This document shows, piece by piece, positions 42,809-51,497 of a stretch of 64,000 bases of DNA. How positions within the stretch are numbered: position 1 is the stretch's first letter; each line of letters starts with the position of its first letter. Position numbers and translations under genes: made by a program. Source of the DNA: Botryobacter ruber (GTDB lineage: Bacteria > Bacteroidota > Bacteroidia > Cytophagales > Hymenobacteraceae); contig NZ_QCZK02000024.1 in assembly GCF_003347595.2 (NCBI RefSeq), positions 310,001-374,000 on the forward strand, written 5' to 3'. The notes beneath the pieces were generated by a model. That model was not told the origin of the DNA and did not search any database. It saw only the letters and a program-made list of their open reading frames with translations.

Positions 42809-43423
42809 TCAGTTCAGCCCCTGGCAGTAGCCATAGTAAAAAGGCACATCATTTTTGACGCTATTCGCTGTGTTGCTTATGGTTATTAATTGCTGGTTCT
42901 TGTTATCCATTAATATTTTGTCGCCAAACCTACGAGGCTTCTGATCTTTGTAGTTCAGGTAAAGTGTATCCCCAACCTGTTGATACGTTCCGGTAAAATA
43001 TTCATCATAAAAGAATACCCCTGTCCAATGGAGTTCAAAGCGGTTTTTCCCACGGAGCTTAAATGTTGCCTGGTTCTGGGTACCTTCATAGCATGCCTTA
43101 AAGGTTACATCACCGTAAAGCTTTTCCAAGTCAATCCAAAAGATGTTAGAAGTTACATCAAGCCAAAAAAGGGATAATATACCAATAGGTACAAAACTCA
43201 AAAGTGACAATCTTTTTCTGTTCCTGATGATGCTGACAATTTCGATTATAAACTTGATGATAATCCAGAAAAAGAAAACAGCTATCACCAAGTAAAATAA
43301 AATATTCCAGAATCCACCAATTTCTCTCTCCCAAATCGGATTTGTCTTAACCAAAAGCATGAAACCAATGACAATAACTACTGAAGTTATAATTCTCTTC
43401 TTTAACTTTTGATCTTCCTGCAT
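42809..43423 (-). CDS. Membrane-anchored hypothetical protein, AT-rich gene
   Basis: I do not recognise this 204-residue protein. It has three hydrophobic segments (about 10-26, 38-66 and 72-92) and a soluble C-terminal half with a beta-rich lipocalin-like pattern (ATFKLRGKNRFELHWTG, YFTGTYQQVGDTLYLNY). The base composition is distinctly more AT-rich than flanking truA and thiolase genes, suggesting later acquisition. It lies only 23 bp upstream... in transcription order it follows thiolase on the same strand, so they may share a transcript. Confidence 0.7.
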   Translation of the reverse strand: MQEDQKLKKRIITSVVIVIGFMLLVKTNPIWEREIGGFWNILFYLVIAVFFFWIIIKFIIEIVSIIRNRKRLSLLSFVPIGILSLFWLDVTSNIFWIDLEKLYGDVTFKACYEGTQNQATFKLRGKNRFELHWTGVFFYDEYFTGTYQQVGDTLYLNYKDQKPRRFGDKILMDNKNQQLITISNTANSVKNDVPFYYGYCQGLN

Positions 43424-43446
43424 TTTCAGACTTTTATTACAACCTC

Positions 43447-44646
43447 CTACACCTTCTCATAAATCACTGCTACGCCCTGTCCTACGCCTACACACATAGT
43501 CGCGAGCCCATAGCGGGTGCTGGGGCGGCGCTGCAGCTCGTGGAGCAGGGTGGCGGTGATGCGGGTGCCGCTGGCGCCGAGCGGGTGACCAATGGCGATG
43601 GCGCCGCCGTTCACATTTACTTTTTCCGGATCGATGTTAAGCTGCTCCATACAAGCGACTGCCTGCGCGGCAAAGGCTTCGTTTATTTCAAACAGGTCGA
43701 TGTCGTTGATGGTGAGGCCTGCCCGTTTCAGTGCTTTCTGGGTGGCGGGAACTGGTCCCATGCCCATACAAGCCGGGTCTACGCCTGCTACGGCAGCAGC
43801 TACTATGCGGGCCAAGGGCTGCAGGTTCAGCTGCTTTACCAGTTTCTCACCGACTACCAGCGCAGCGGCGGCACCGTCGTTTATGCCGGAGGCGTTGCCG
43901 GCGGTTACGGTCCCTCCTTGCTGAAAGACCGGCGCCAGCGAGGCCAGTTTCTCCACCGACGTCAGCCGCGGGTGCTCATCCGTATCAAAAACAACTGCAG
44001 CGCCTTTTGGCTGCGGCACCTCCACCGGCACGATCTCTTCATTAAACTTCCCGGCATCGGCAGCCTGCCGGTACTTGAGCTGCGACTGGTGGGCAAAGGC
44101 GTCCTGTGTTTCGCGTGAAACATTATATCTGGCTGCTACATTCTCGGCTGTTTCGCCCATGCTGTACGGGTAGTGCAGCGACGACAGCTTTGCATTTACA
44201 AAGCGCCAGCCCATGGTAGTATCGAAAACTTCGGCGGTACGGGAAAAAGACGTTTCAGCTTTGGCCATGACGAAGGGGGCACGCGTCATACTTTCTACTC
44301 CACCTGCCACCATTGCCTCTCCTTCGCCACAGGCTATCGCACGTGAAGCATCGATAATGGACTGCAGTCCGGAAGCGCAGAGGCGGTTTACCGTTACCCC
44401 GGCCACCTCCTGCGGCAGGCCCGCCAGCAGCAGGGCCATGCGCGCTACGTTGCGGTTATCTTCACCGGCCTGGTTGGCGGCTCCTAAAATTACATCCTCC
44501 AGCAGCGTGGGGTCCAGTTGAGGTGTGCGGAGCAGCAGTTGCCTGATAACATGCGCGGCCAGGTCGTCGGGGCGCACCAGGCGCAGGGCTCCTGCAAACT
44601 TCGCCACAGGCGTCCGCACCACATCTACAATATAAGCCGTGCTCAT
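43447..44646 (-). CDS. Thiolase (acetyl-CoA acyltransferase)
   Basis: A 399-residue thiolase that cleaves 3-ketoacyl-CoA or condenses acetyl-CoA. Nucleophile Cys90 (NRLCASG), His354 (GHPLGASG) and proton-donor Cys385 (TMCVGVGQG) are intact. NEAFAAQA is also conserved. Probably fatty-acid beta-oxidation; the acyl-CoA dehydrogenase at 58.5 kb could work in the same pathway though not in the same operon. Divergent from the DUF4293 gene. Confidence 0.94.
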   Translation of the reverse strand: MSTAYIVDVVRTPVAKFAGALRLVRPDDLAAHVIRQLLLRTPQLDPTLLEDVILGAANQAGEDNRNVARMALLLAGLPQEVAGVTVNRLCASGLQSIIDASRAIACGEGEAMVAGGVESMTRAPFVMAKAETSFSRTAEVFDTTMGWRFVNAKLSSLHYPYSMGETAENVAARYNVSRETQDAFAHQSQLKYRQAADAGKFNEEIVPVEVPQPKGAAVVFDTDEHPRLTSVEKLASLAPVFQQGGTVTAGNASGINDGAAAALVVGEKLVKQLNLQPLARIVAAAVAGVDPACMGMGPVPATQKALKRAGLTINDIDLFEINEAFAAQAVACMEQLNIDPEKVNVNGGAIAIGHPLGASGTRITATLLHELQRRPSTRYGLATMCVGVGQGVAVIYEKV

Positions 44647-44651
44647 GGGTT

Positions 44652-44680
44652 TTGGTTTTACAGGTCTTTGTCTAATTTTG
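44652..44680 (+). promoter_or_regulatory. Promoter of the DUF4293 gene
   Basis: TTG (44652-44654), 18-bp spacer, TAATTTTG (44673-44680), exact -7 consensus, 30 bp before the ATG. Confidence 0.75.
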
Positions 44681-44710
44681 CAACTCTTTGCAAGTTAAAC
44701 GAACCCTTAT

Positions 44711-45211
44711 ATGATACAAAGAATCCAAAGTGTATTTCTGTTCCTGCTGGTACTGTCGATGGTCGCTATCCTGTTCCTGCCGCTGTGGTCTAAAACCGAC
44801 ACGACTACGGGCCAGGTAGTAGAACTAACAGCGTTCTCGCTCGACTCTCATTTTTATACCGAAGAAGGTGAAGCCACCAACGAAGGGAAAGCCCAGTCGC
44901 AGGGCGCGATTGCCATTGGCCTGCTTGCAATTGCAGCTGCCGTTATTGCGTTGTACGAGATTTTCCAGTTCAAGAACCGCTTTACGCAAATGAAGCTCGG
45001 CCTTTTTAACGCCCTGATCCTGGTAGCGCTGCTGGGCGTCACCTTCTACCATGCCCACTATGTTGGCGATGAACTGATACAATCAGATGATTCCGGCACT
45101 TTTGAGGCAGGCTTTTACCTGATCATCCTGGCGCTGCTACTCAATGCGCTGGCCAACCGCTTCATCAAACGCGACGAAGACCTGGTGCGGTCGATGGACA
45201 GGCTGCGTTAA
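44711..45211 (+). CDS. DUF4293 family membrane protein
   Basis: A 166-residue protein with four membrane helices (about 7-25, 62-83, 92-112 and 126-146). The start MIQRIQSVFLFLL and the end RDEDLVRSMDRLR are typical of DUF4293, a family restricted largely to Bacteroidota; function unknown. The TAA stop (45209) is the first triplet of the R5 inverted-repeat arm. Confidence 0.88.
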   Translation: MIQRIQSVFLFLLVLSMVAILFLPLWSKTDTTTGQVVELTAFSLDSHFYTEEGEATNEGKAQSQGAIAIGLLAIAAAVIALYEIFQFKNRFTQMKLGLFNALILVALLGVTFYHAHYVGDELIQSDDSGTFEAGFYLIILALLLNALANRFIKRDEDLVRSMDRLR

Positions 45212-45544
45212 TGTGCTGATTTTTTAATGTGCTGATGTGCTAATTGGGGAATAGGTAAATTCTTTTCGCTTACAGCTACAGCATAAAAAGAAGAGGGTCT
45301 CTGTCGTTGAACAGGGGCCCTCTTCTTTTTGTAAAGTTGTGTATTGACTTAATATCCCGCGATTCCAAAGAGAAAGCAGGATCTTCCATGATAAAAATTG
45401 TAGTAGCTGGCCGATCTGCAGTTCGCCCACAAGATCCCAAAGGGATGACAAAGTGGGAATAATTTTGTGGTACTTTGTAAAATATATTTGGTATTACCAC
45501 ATCAGCACATCAGTACATCAGCACATTAAAAAATCAGCACATTA
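45209..45544. repeat. R5-bounded element joining the stops of two convergent genes
   Basis: Left arm 45209-45241 and right arm 45512-45544 are inverted copies matching at 32 of 33 positions, starting TAATGTGCTGATTTTTTAAT. Each begins with the TAA stop codon of the adjacent gene. The 270-bp interior has a strong hairpin (45285-45330) and no evident gene. A degenerate R5 copy lies at about 54329-54348. Confidence 0.85.
45285..45330. terminator. Hairpin inside the R5 element
   Basis: AAAAAGAAGAGGG pairs perfectly with CCCTCTTCTTTTT around a 20-nt loop; A and T tracts on both sides suit bidirectional termination. Confidence 0.7.
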
Positions 45545-46303
45545 CCTCCTGCGGCTGGTGTAGTTCTGCAGTTCCTTAATGCTGGTGTCGAATTTGAAGG
45601 CGTCGTAGACGTAGTAGAAACGCTCTTTGTCGCACACGTAATCGAAGGCAAATTTGGCAAATTCCAGGCGCGAGGTTTCGAATTCGAACTGCTCCAGCAG
45701 GATTTTCAGGTCTTCGGACAGGATGCTGTTTTTGCTGATGGCTTCGCGGGCTATCGCCATTCTGGTGCTTTCCGATTCTCTTGCCTTAATAGTGGTTACC
45801 AGTTTGTCGAGATCATATTTGCTGAGCATGTTCTGGCAGAAGCCGTCTTTCTTTTCAGCGGGTTCGGGGGCAGGCGCTTCGGTAGGATAGTCGCCGGGAT
45901 AGGTTTCGGTATAAGGCGGATTGGGCTGCTGCGGAGGCACAGGCTGTGTGGAAGCTACCGGTGGCGGCAAGGGCACAATGCTTATCTTCTGCAGGCGCAC
46001 TCTACCCCTGCGGCCCGACGGCGTGTGCACCAGGTAATTCGTCTGATGGCCTAGCGGTACCGTTATCCGGAAGCCCGAGGTAATAAGCCCGTATCGCCCG
46101 CTGATCCTGAACTGAACATAATGCCGCCCCGGCTGCAGGTTGGCTACCCGCACGACGTTTGTAGCCACCGGATTGACCGGCTTGCCATTTAATATCAGCA
46201 GGAAAGGTTCGCCTCGTTTGGTGGTAAACGATAAAGCGGAAGCTTGTGCCCATACCGGCAATACCAGCAGCACAAGCAGAAACGGGAGTAGCAGTTTTTT
46301 CAT
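45542..46303 (-). CDS. Secreted DUF4476 protein
   Basis: A 253-residue exported protein. Signal peptide 1-20 (MKKLLLPFLLVLLVLPVWAQ) is followed by a beta domain (about 22-108, PFLLILNGKPVN... LQPGRHYVQFRI), a Pro-rich linker (110-155) and a C-terminal DUF4476 domain (about 156-250) with ESTRMAIAREAISKN and FAFDYVCDKERFYYVYDAF. Function unknown; likely periplasmic or surface. Followed by an R5 arm. Confidence 0.87.
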   Translation of the reverse strand: MKKLLLPFLLVLLVLPVWAQASALSFTTKRGEPFLLILNGKPVNPVATNVVRVANLQPGRHYVQFRISGRYGLITSGFRITVPLGHQTNYLVHTPSGRRGRVRLQKISIVPLPPPVASTQPVPPQQPNPPYTETYPGDYPTEAPAPEPAEKKDGFCQNMLSKYDLDKLVTTIKARESESTRMAIAREAISKNSILSEDLKILLEQFEFETSRLEFAKFAFDYVCDKERFYYVYDAFKFDTSIKELQNYTSRRR

Positions 46304-46409
46304 GACAGTACAGGCTTTTGCTCTACTTGCTACAGGCCAATTATTGTGCCAGATCGGTTGCTGCTTTAGCTGCTATACAGGCTACGGTGTCACTTGTTCT
46401 AATTTTCAG

Positions 46410-46440
46410 GAGCAGAGGGTGTGGTGGCTGCAGCAGCAAA
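46410..46440. repeat. R1 repeat next to the purM terminator
   Basis: AGCAGAGGGTGTGGTGGCTG then CAGCAGCAAA directly abuts the hairpin at 46442. Confidence 0.65.
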
Positions 46441-46441
46441 C

Positions 46442-46482
46442 GAAAAACGCCCACAGGCAACCGGTGCCTGTGGGCGTTTTTC
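46442..46482 (-). terminator. Strong hairpin terminator after purM
   Basis: GAAAAACGCCCACAGGCA pairs perfectly over 18 bp with its complement around ACCGG; A/T tracts on both ends. Confidence 0.88.
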
Positions 46483-46502
46483 ATTTTATTTTAGATTAAC
46501 GG

Positions 46503-47672
46503 CTATCCTCCGTAATAGAACCTGCCGTGGCTGCTTTTGATGGTGAGCTCATTGCTTTTGCTGCTTTCCACGTGGCCGATGATCTGCGCTTCTACGCCGA
46601 ACGAGCGGGAGATGGCGATCAGTTCTTCGGCGTATTGCTCGGGCAGGTAAATCTCGAGGCGGTGGCCCATGTTGAAGACTTTGTACATCTCCATCCAATC
46701 GGTCCGGCTTTCCTGCTGGATGAGCTGAAACAATGGTGGCGTCGGGAACAGGTTGTCTTTTACGATGTGTACCTTGTCGGTGAAGTGGAGCACTTTGGTC
46801 TGGGCGCCGCCGCTGCAGTGCACCATGCCGTGGATGTGCGGGCGGTGCGCCTTCAGAATTTCCTTGACAATAGGAGCATAGGTGCGGGTGGGTGAGAGCA
46901 CCAGCTTGCCTACTTCCATGCCTGTTTCCTTGTTCACATCCGTAAGGCGGTAACTGCCGGAGTACACCAGGTCTACGGGCACCTCGGGGTCGTAGCTTTC
47001 CGGGTATGACTTGGACAGGTATTTATGAAACACGTCGTGGCGGGCGGAAGTTAGGCCGTTGCTGCCCATGCCACCGTTGTATTCGTCTTCGTAGCTGGCT
47101 TTCCCGAAAGAGGCAAAGCCTACAATCACGTCGCCTGCCTGTATGTTATGGTTGGAGATAACCTCGTCGCGGCGCATGCGGGCGGTAACAGTGCTGTCGA
47201 CAATGATGGTGCGCACCAGGTCGCCTACGTCGGCTGTTTCGCCGCCGGTGCTGTAAATGCCGATGCCGTTGTCGCGGAGCATCTGCAGTACTTCTTCGGT
47301 ACCGTTTATGATAGCGGCAATCACTTCGCCAGGCACCAGGTGCTTGTTGCGACCGATGGTAGAAGAAAGCAAAATATTATCGGTGGCTCCTACGCACAGC
47401 AAATCGTCGGTGTTCATGACCACTGCATCCTGGGCAATGCCTTTCCAGACACTCAGGTCGCCGGTTTCTTTCCAGTACATGTAAGCCAGCGACGATTTGG
47501 TGCCGGCACCATCTGCGTGCATGATGGCGCAGTAGTCCGGGTCGCCGGTCAGGATATCGGGTATAATTTTGCAGAAGGCTTGCGGAAACAGGCCTTTGTC
47601 TATGTTCTTGATGGCATTGTGCACATCTTCCTTAGAAGCGGACACGCCGCGGCGTAAATATCTACTTTCCAT
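46503..47672 (-). CDS. purM: Phosphoribosylformylglycinamidine cyclo-ligase PurM (AIR synthase)
   Basis: ATP-dependent closure of FGAM to aminoimidazole ribonucleotide in purine synthesis. The 389-residue Bacteroidota form begins ESRYLRRGVSASKEDVH. AIR-synthase motifs are present: HADGAGTKSS, MNTDDLLCVGA, STGGETADVGD, the DEYNGGMGSNGLT loop and HGMVHCSGGAQTK. Single gene with exact -7 element 20 bp before the ATG. Confidence 0.93.
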   Translation of the reverse strand: MESRYLRRGVSASKEDVHNAIKNIDKGLFPQAFCKIIPDILTGDPDYCAIMHADGAGTKSSLAYMYWKETGDLSVWKGIAQDAVVMNTDDLLCVGATDNILLSSTIGRNKHLVPGEVIAAIINGTEEVLQMLRDNGIGIYSTGGETADVGDLVRTIIVDSTVTARMRRDEVISNHNIQAGDVIVGFASFGKASYEDEYNGGMGSNGLTSARHDVFHKYLSKSYPESYDPEVPVDLVYSGSYRLTDVNKETGMEVGKLVLSPTRTYAPIVKEILKAHRPHIHGMVHCSGGAQTKVLHFTDKVHIVKDNLFPTPPLFQLIQQESRTDWMEMYKVFNMGHRLEIYLPEQYAEELIAISRSFGVEAQIIGHVESSKSNELTIKSSHGRFYYGG

Positions 47673-47691
47673 AATTCTGGATAATGAACTA

Positions 47692-47699
47692 CAAATTTA
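47692..47699 (-). promoter_or_regulatory. -7 promoter element of purM
   Basis: TAAATTTG on the minus strand, exact consensus, 19 bp upstream of the purM ATG. Confidence 0.6.
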
Positions 47700-47814
47700 A
47701 GAAAGCCTTTGAAGGGATAAAGGCAGAAAAGCATAAATTTAAATATAAAGACGTCATAAGCGGGATAAGCAGCAGTATGCTTTCCGGATGTTTCAACATT
47801 TTTTCTGTCAAAAG

Positions 47815-47847
47815 TTGTACGAAAGCAAGTAGCGTTTAGTAATTTTG
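47815..47847 (+). promoter_or_regulatory. Promoter of the outer-membrane protein gene
   Basis: TTG (47815-47817), 22-bp spacer, TAATTTTG (47840-47847), exact -7 consensus, 39 bp before the ATG. Confidence 0.6.
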
Positions 47848-47886
47848 CCACCAGGGCTTTATCTTTAAAAAGTACCTGTTTTTTTT

Positions 47887-48444
47887 ATGAAATACATTCT
47901 ACGCGCTTTTCTTGTTTCCCTTCTAATTACTTGTTTTTCTGCACCCTTACTTGCACAGGAAACAATGCCTGAACCCAGGATTTACGACTCCAGTTACAAA
48001 ATTGCAGCCGGCATAAGTTATACTGCTATCAAGGGTAATGAAGCGGCTTTGAAAGCAAAATATTTTGTAAACCGCAATATTGGCTTCGAAGCCCATGCCG
48101 GCAGTTCTACAGGCTCAGAGGTCGGGTATCAAGATGTATACCTGGCTGTTATCTGGCAGCCACACCTGGAAGGAATGGGACTTTTGCGTCCGTTTGTAGG
48201 CGTAGGCCCGGCGCTGCTCCAATTAAATTCTTATCCCAGCAATTACAGGCACCTTTACGGCCAACCCAAAAAGAACAACTTTTACGGTGTTTTCCCCTTC
48301 GGCCTGGAATTCTCGTTTGCAAGTCTTCCTGTAGCCTTATCGCTGGATTGCCAACTTCCTTTCGTAAAGTTAACCAGTGACGAGTTATCAAGAGCCAAGG
48401 CTTACACTACTGTTGGCTTCGGCGCAAAGTACCTGGTCAGGTAA
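47887..48444 (+). CDS. Small outer-membrane beta-barrel protein
   Basis: A 185-residue exported protein with signal peptide 1-23 (ends PLLAQ). Alternating hydrophobic strands with aromatic edges (KIAAGISYTAIKGNEAAL, VYLAVIWQPHL, FGAKYLVR) fit an eight-stranded outer-membrane barrel. The terminal aromatic-free VR is less usual. No specific function. Separate transcript, sharing a bidirectional terminator with the OmpA-family gene. Confidence 0.72.
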   Translation: MKYILRAFLVSLLITCFSAPLLAQETMPEPRIYDSSYKIAAGISYTAIKGNEAALKAKYFVNRNIGFEAHAGSSTGSEVGYQDVYLAVIWQPHLEGMGLLRPFVGVGPALLQLNSYPSNYRHLYGQPKKNNFYGVFPFGLEFSFASLPVALSLDCQLPFVKLTSDELSRAKAYTTVGFGAKYLVR

Positions 48445-48452
48445 CAGGAAAC

Positions 48453-48492
48453 AAAAAAGCAGCTGCTATTGATGTAATGCAGCTGCTTTTTT
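48453..48492. terminator. Bidirectional terminator
   Basis: AAAAAAGCAGCTGC and GCAGCTGCTTTTTT pair perfectly over 14 bp between convergent genes. Confidence 0.88.
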
Positions 48493-48510
48493 GCTGATGT
48501 CCTGGTTACG

Positions 48511-50460
48511 CTACTCCTGCACGCGCACCACTTTAAACTCGGTGCGGCGGTTACGCTGGTGCTCTTCCTCGGTAGTGGCATTTTTTACCACCAGCCGGCT
48601 TTCGCCGTATCCTTTTGCCGTTATCCGTTCCGGGCTTATTCCTTTCGATACGATATACTCCACTGCCGACTCCGCCCTTCGCTGCGACAGGTCCTGGTTG
48701 TATTCATCGGAACCGCGGGCATCGGTATGGGAGCTGAGCTCGATGGAAATGCGCGGGTTGTCTACCATTATCTGCACCAGTTTGTCGAGCTCAATTGCTG
48801 CGTCGGGTCGAATTTCTGCCTTATCGAAGTCGTAGAAGATGTTCTCCAGCACAATCGGTTTGTCTTTCACAATCTCATTCAGCACCAGCGTTGCCGTCAG
48901 GCGCACATCGGTTTCGGGCTCAGTGAGCTCAGCCTGCGACGGCATCTTGCCAACGGTCGTGATGCTTTGGCGGGCCGTAAAGAAGCCGGGTTTCGTGGAG
49001 ATCAAAGCATAGGTGGAGGCGCTGTCGAGGGGGAAGGAGAACTTGCCGGCGGCATCGGTGGTGGCTTCGCTTATTTTTTCTCCTTTCTCGTTCTGCAGTT
49101 CTACCGGGTGTTCCGGCACCGGCACCTGCTGCCGTGCCCCTTCACGCTGCTGGTACAGGGTGCCATCTACAAAGAAGTTTACGCGTTTGCGCATCGAGCG
49201 CTCAAAGGCATAAATATCGTCGCCACCTTTGCCACCTTCGCGGTTAGACGAGAAGAAGCCGGTGGAACCGTTTTTAAAGAAGATACCAAAGTCGTCGCCG
49301 GGGGAGTTGATCGGAGGTCCCAGGTTGACGGGTTTCCCGTTTTCGATCCGGAACAGGTCGAGGTTGCCTAAACCGGGCAAGCCATCAGAGGCGATGTAAA
49401 GGGTACCATCAGGCGCTACGGATACAAAGCTTTCGTTGCCGGGCGTGTTGATATCAGGCCCCAGGTTTACTGGCGCAGAAAAGCGCCCGTTGGCATCGAT
49501 GGTGGTTTTATAGATATCGTTTCCGCCCAGGCCACCCCTGCGGTTAGACGAAAAGTAAAGTATTTTACCGTCGGGGGAGAAAGCCGGAGACGAATCCCAG
49601 CCCGTGGGGTCGCTGATGCCGAGGCGTTTGGCTTCTGTCCAGCCGCCGGAGCCGAGGGTAGAGGTAAACAGGTCGACATTGCGGCGGCCTTTTTTGGTGC
49701 CCTCGTTGCTACGGGCAAACACCATAATGCGGCCGTCGTTGGTGAACGTGGCCAGGGCATCGTGCATGCCTTCGAGGTTAATGCTTTCATACCTGTTAAC
49801 TGTTGCGCCCAGGCCTGCCACAGAATCGGTTAAAGCAGTGGCATACAGATCTAAAAAGCCTTCGCCGTTGCCCAGGTACTTTTCATCGGCATTCCTGGTA
49901 GAGGAAAAGACAAGTTCATTGTTCACGACAACAGGTGCAAACTCCGATGCCTCGGTATTGAGTGCATCCAGGTGCTGTATTTCAAACTCAGGATGCTTTT
50001 TCAGGATGTCGTTCAGGGAGCTGTAGTTATTCAGTTCGCGCAGGGCCTGCGATTTCAGGGTAGCATTGCGGGCTATCTTTACATACTCCTGCAGCTGACG
50101 CTCCGATGCGTCGTACTTGCCGTTTGCTTTCAGGGCCAGGCCGTAGTAGTAATACAGTTCCTCGCTGCGGTAGTTGGCATCCAGGGCTGCCTTGTAATAC
50201 TGCTCTGCCTGCGCCAGCCTATTGGAACGCCGGTAAGCTTCGGCTATTTTAAAGTTAATTTCGCCAGGCTTGTCTGTGCTGCCCAGCGCCTTTGTGTAGT
50301 ACTCGATTGCCCGCTCATACTGCTCCTGCTCAAAGCGCTGGTCGCCTTTGCTGATGTATCTGCCAGCCCCACACCCGCCGAGCACCAACACAAGCAACAT
50401 AAGAATACCCACCTGCTTTAGTCCGGAAACAAAGGGCTTTAATGGAAGTATCTGAAGCAT
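48511..50460 (-). CDS. PorE-like lipoprotein: TPR, PD40 propeller, carboxypeptidase-regulatory and OmpA domains
   Basis: A 649-residue outer-membrane lipoprotein. Lipobox VLGGC with Cys30; TPR region about 36-160; PD40/WD40-like propeller about 170-415 with repeated FSPDGKILYFSSNRRGG-type blades; a carboxypeptidase-regulatory-like Ig domain about 440-505 with ATTDAAGKFSF; and C-terminal OmpA peptidoglycan-binding domain about 540-645 (LSSHTDARGSDEYNQDLSQRR...AKGYGES). This order matches PorE, which tethers the type IX secretion machine to peptidoglycan in Porphyromonas. The window also encodes two T9SS substrates. Paralogues with this layout are common in Cytophagales, so PorE identity is likely but unproven. 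Confidence 0.85.
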   Translation of the reverse strand: MLQILPLKPFVSGLKQVGILMLLVLVLGGCGAGRYISKGDQRFEQEQYERAIEYYTKALGSTDKPGEINFKIAEAYRRSNRLAQAEQYYKAALDANYRSEELYYYYGLALKANGKYDASERQLQEYVKIARNATLKSQALRELNNYSSLNDILKKHPEFEIQHLDALNTEASEFAPVVVNNELVFSSTRNADEKYLGNGEGFLDLYATALTDSVAGLGATVNRYESINLEGMHDALATFTNDGRIMVFARSNEGTKKGRRNVDLFTSTLGSGGWTEAKRLGISDPTGWDSSPAFSPDGKILYFSSNRRGGLGGNDIYKTTIDANGRFSAPVNLGPDINTPGNESFVSVAPDGTLYIASDGLPGLGNLDLFRIENGKPVNLGPPINSPGDDFGIFFKNGSTGFFSSNREGGKGGDDIYAFERSMRKRVNFFVDGTLYQQREGARQQVPVPEHPVELQNEKGEKISEATTDAAGKFSFPLDSASTYALISTKPGFFTARQSITTVGKMPSQAELTEPETDVRLTATLVLNEIVKDKPIVLENIFYDFDKAEIRPDAAIELDKLVQIMVDNPRISIELSSHTDARGSDEYNQDLSQRRAESAVEYIVSKGISPERITAKGYGESRLVVKNATTEEEHQRNRRTEFKVVRVQE

Positions 50461-50481
50461 GAGTTAGTATTGTTTGATCAT

Positions 50482-50964
50482 CTAAAAATATCTTGAAAGC
50501 CAGCTGCTGCCTGCAGGCCGGGGCCAGGCAGCTTTCAGCTCGTCGTATTTATTTACCAAGGTATCGAAGTAGAGCGAGTCTTTCGTTATCACGCCCTCCG
50601 ATACTTTTTCTTTCAGTTCATTCAGGGCTACGGTTAGCACCTCGTTGCCGTTTTTGAAGACCAGCGTTGTACGGTCGAAGAAGGAAACCTTGAAGTGTTT
50701 TTCCAACTCCCGCACAAAATTAACAGATGCATCGATAGAGCATCCGCTGGCAGATGCGGCGCTTTCGTTGTTGGCCAGCACCAGGAACTGATTGTGCAGT
50801 AATGCTGCTGATGCTTCCAGCCCTTTTCCGTGGCTACTCCATTCAGTAGCAAAACGTTCCAGCATCGGTTTTATTTCGGCCTGTTCTGCCTCTGTTAACG
50901 GGCGGTTTGCCTGGTAAATCCAGAGGCGTGCATGCGGCGGCAATTCATCAAACGGAATATACAT
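50482..50964 (-). CDS. Conserved hypothetical protein (often mislabelled ABC transporter ATPase)
   Basis: A 160-residue soluble protein beginning MYIPFDELPPHARLWIYQANR. It lacks Walker motifs, so the ABC ATPase label carried by similar database entries (recalled, not checked) is unsupported. It is rich in short helices, with C34-type ASASGCSIDASVNFVREL in the middle. Found 21 bp upstream of the PorE-like gene on the same strand, so likely co-transcribed with it. Confidence 0.78.
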   Translation of the reverse strand: MYIPFDELPPHARLWIYQANRPLTEAEQAEIKPMLERFATEWSSHGKGLEASAALLHNQFLVLANNESAASASGCSIDASVNFVRELEKHFKVSFFDRTTLVFKNGNEVLTVALNELKEKVSEGVITKDSLYFDTLVNKYDELKAAWPRPAGSSWLSRYF

Positions 50965-51497
50965 TGTAATAGGTTAATCTAATTTTAAAAAAATCGTGTA
51001 CGCGTTGCACATTTACAACTGGTACGTAATTTACAGATATTTTTTTGAGTTAGAGAGTTTGGAGTTAGAAAGGTAGAAAGGTAGAAAAGTAGGGATTTTG
51101 TAGGGGTTGAAGATTTTCAACCCTTTACTTGATAAAAACTTTTCTGCGCCTGCCACCATTGCCTCTGCTGCTTGTCTGAACCGCTGATTTTTGTGATTAT
51201 TTGTTTGAATTTGGATTCGTCAGATTATTGGATTAACAGGATTTTTTTGTCTGAACAAGATTAAGAAGATTTAAGGAATAACAGGATTGGGTTTGTTTGT
51301 GGTTCGTGCAGGAGACGCGAGCATCGCATCTCTACAGCCGTACCCTTAATTTTTCTACCGCTCTACCTTTCTACCTCCCAAACTCTCTACCTCTTAAACT
51401 CTCCAACTCCCAAACTCTCTAACTTTCTAACTCCTAAACTTTCTAACTCCTAAACTTTCTAACTCCTAAACTTTCTAACTCCTAAACTTTCTAACTC
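50965..51497. other. Gene-free stretch filled by composite repeat block B
   Basis: No coding or RNA gene is visible. The first 80 bp are AT-rich upstream sequence of the preceding gene; the rest is the composite repeat described separately. Confidence 0.65.

Noticed and set aside
44300..44340. R1-like text CCTGCCACCATTGCC inside the thiolase gene
   Set aside because: It encodes the conserved thiolase segment [11 protein letters not shown], so the resemblance is due to the protein, not to a repeat.
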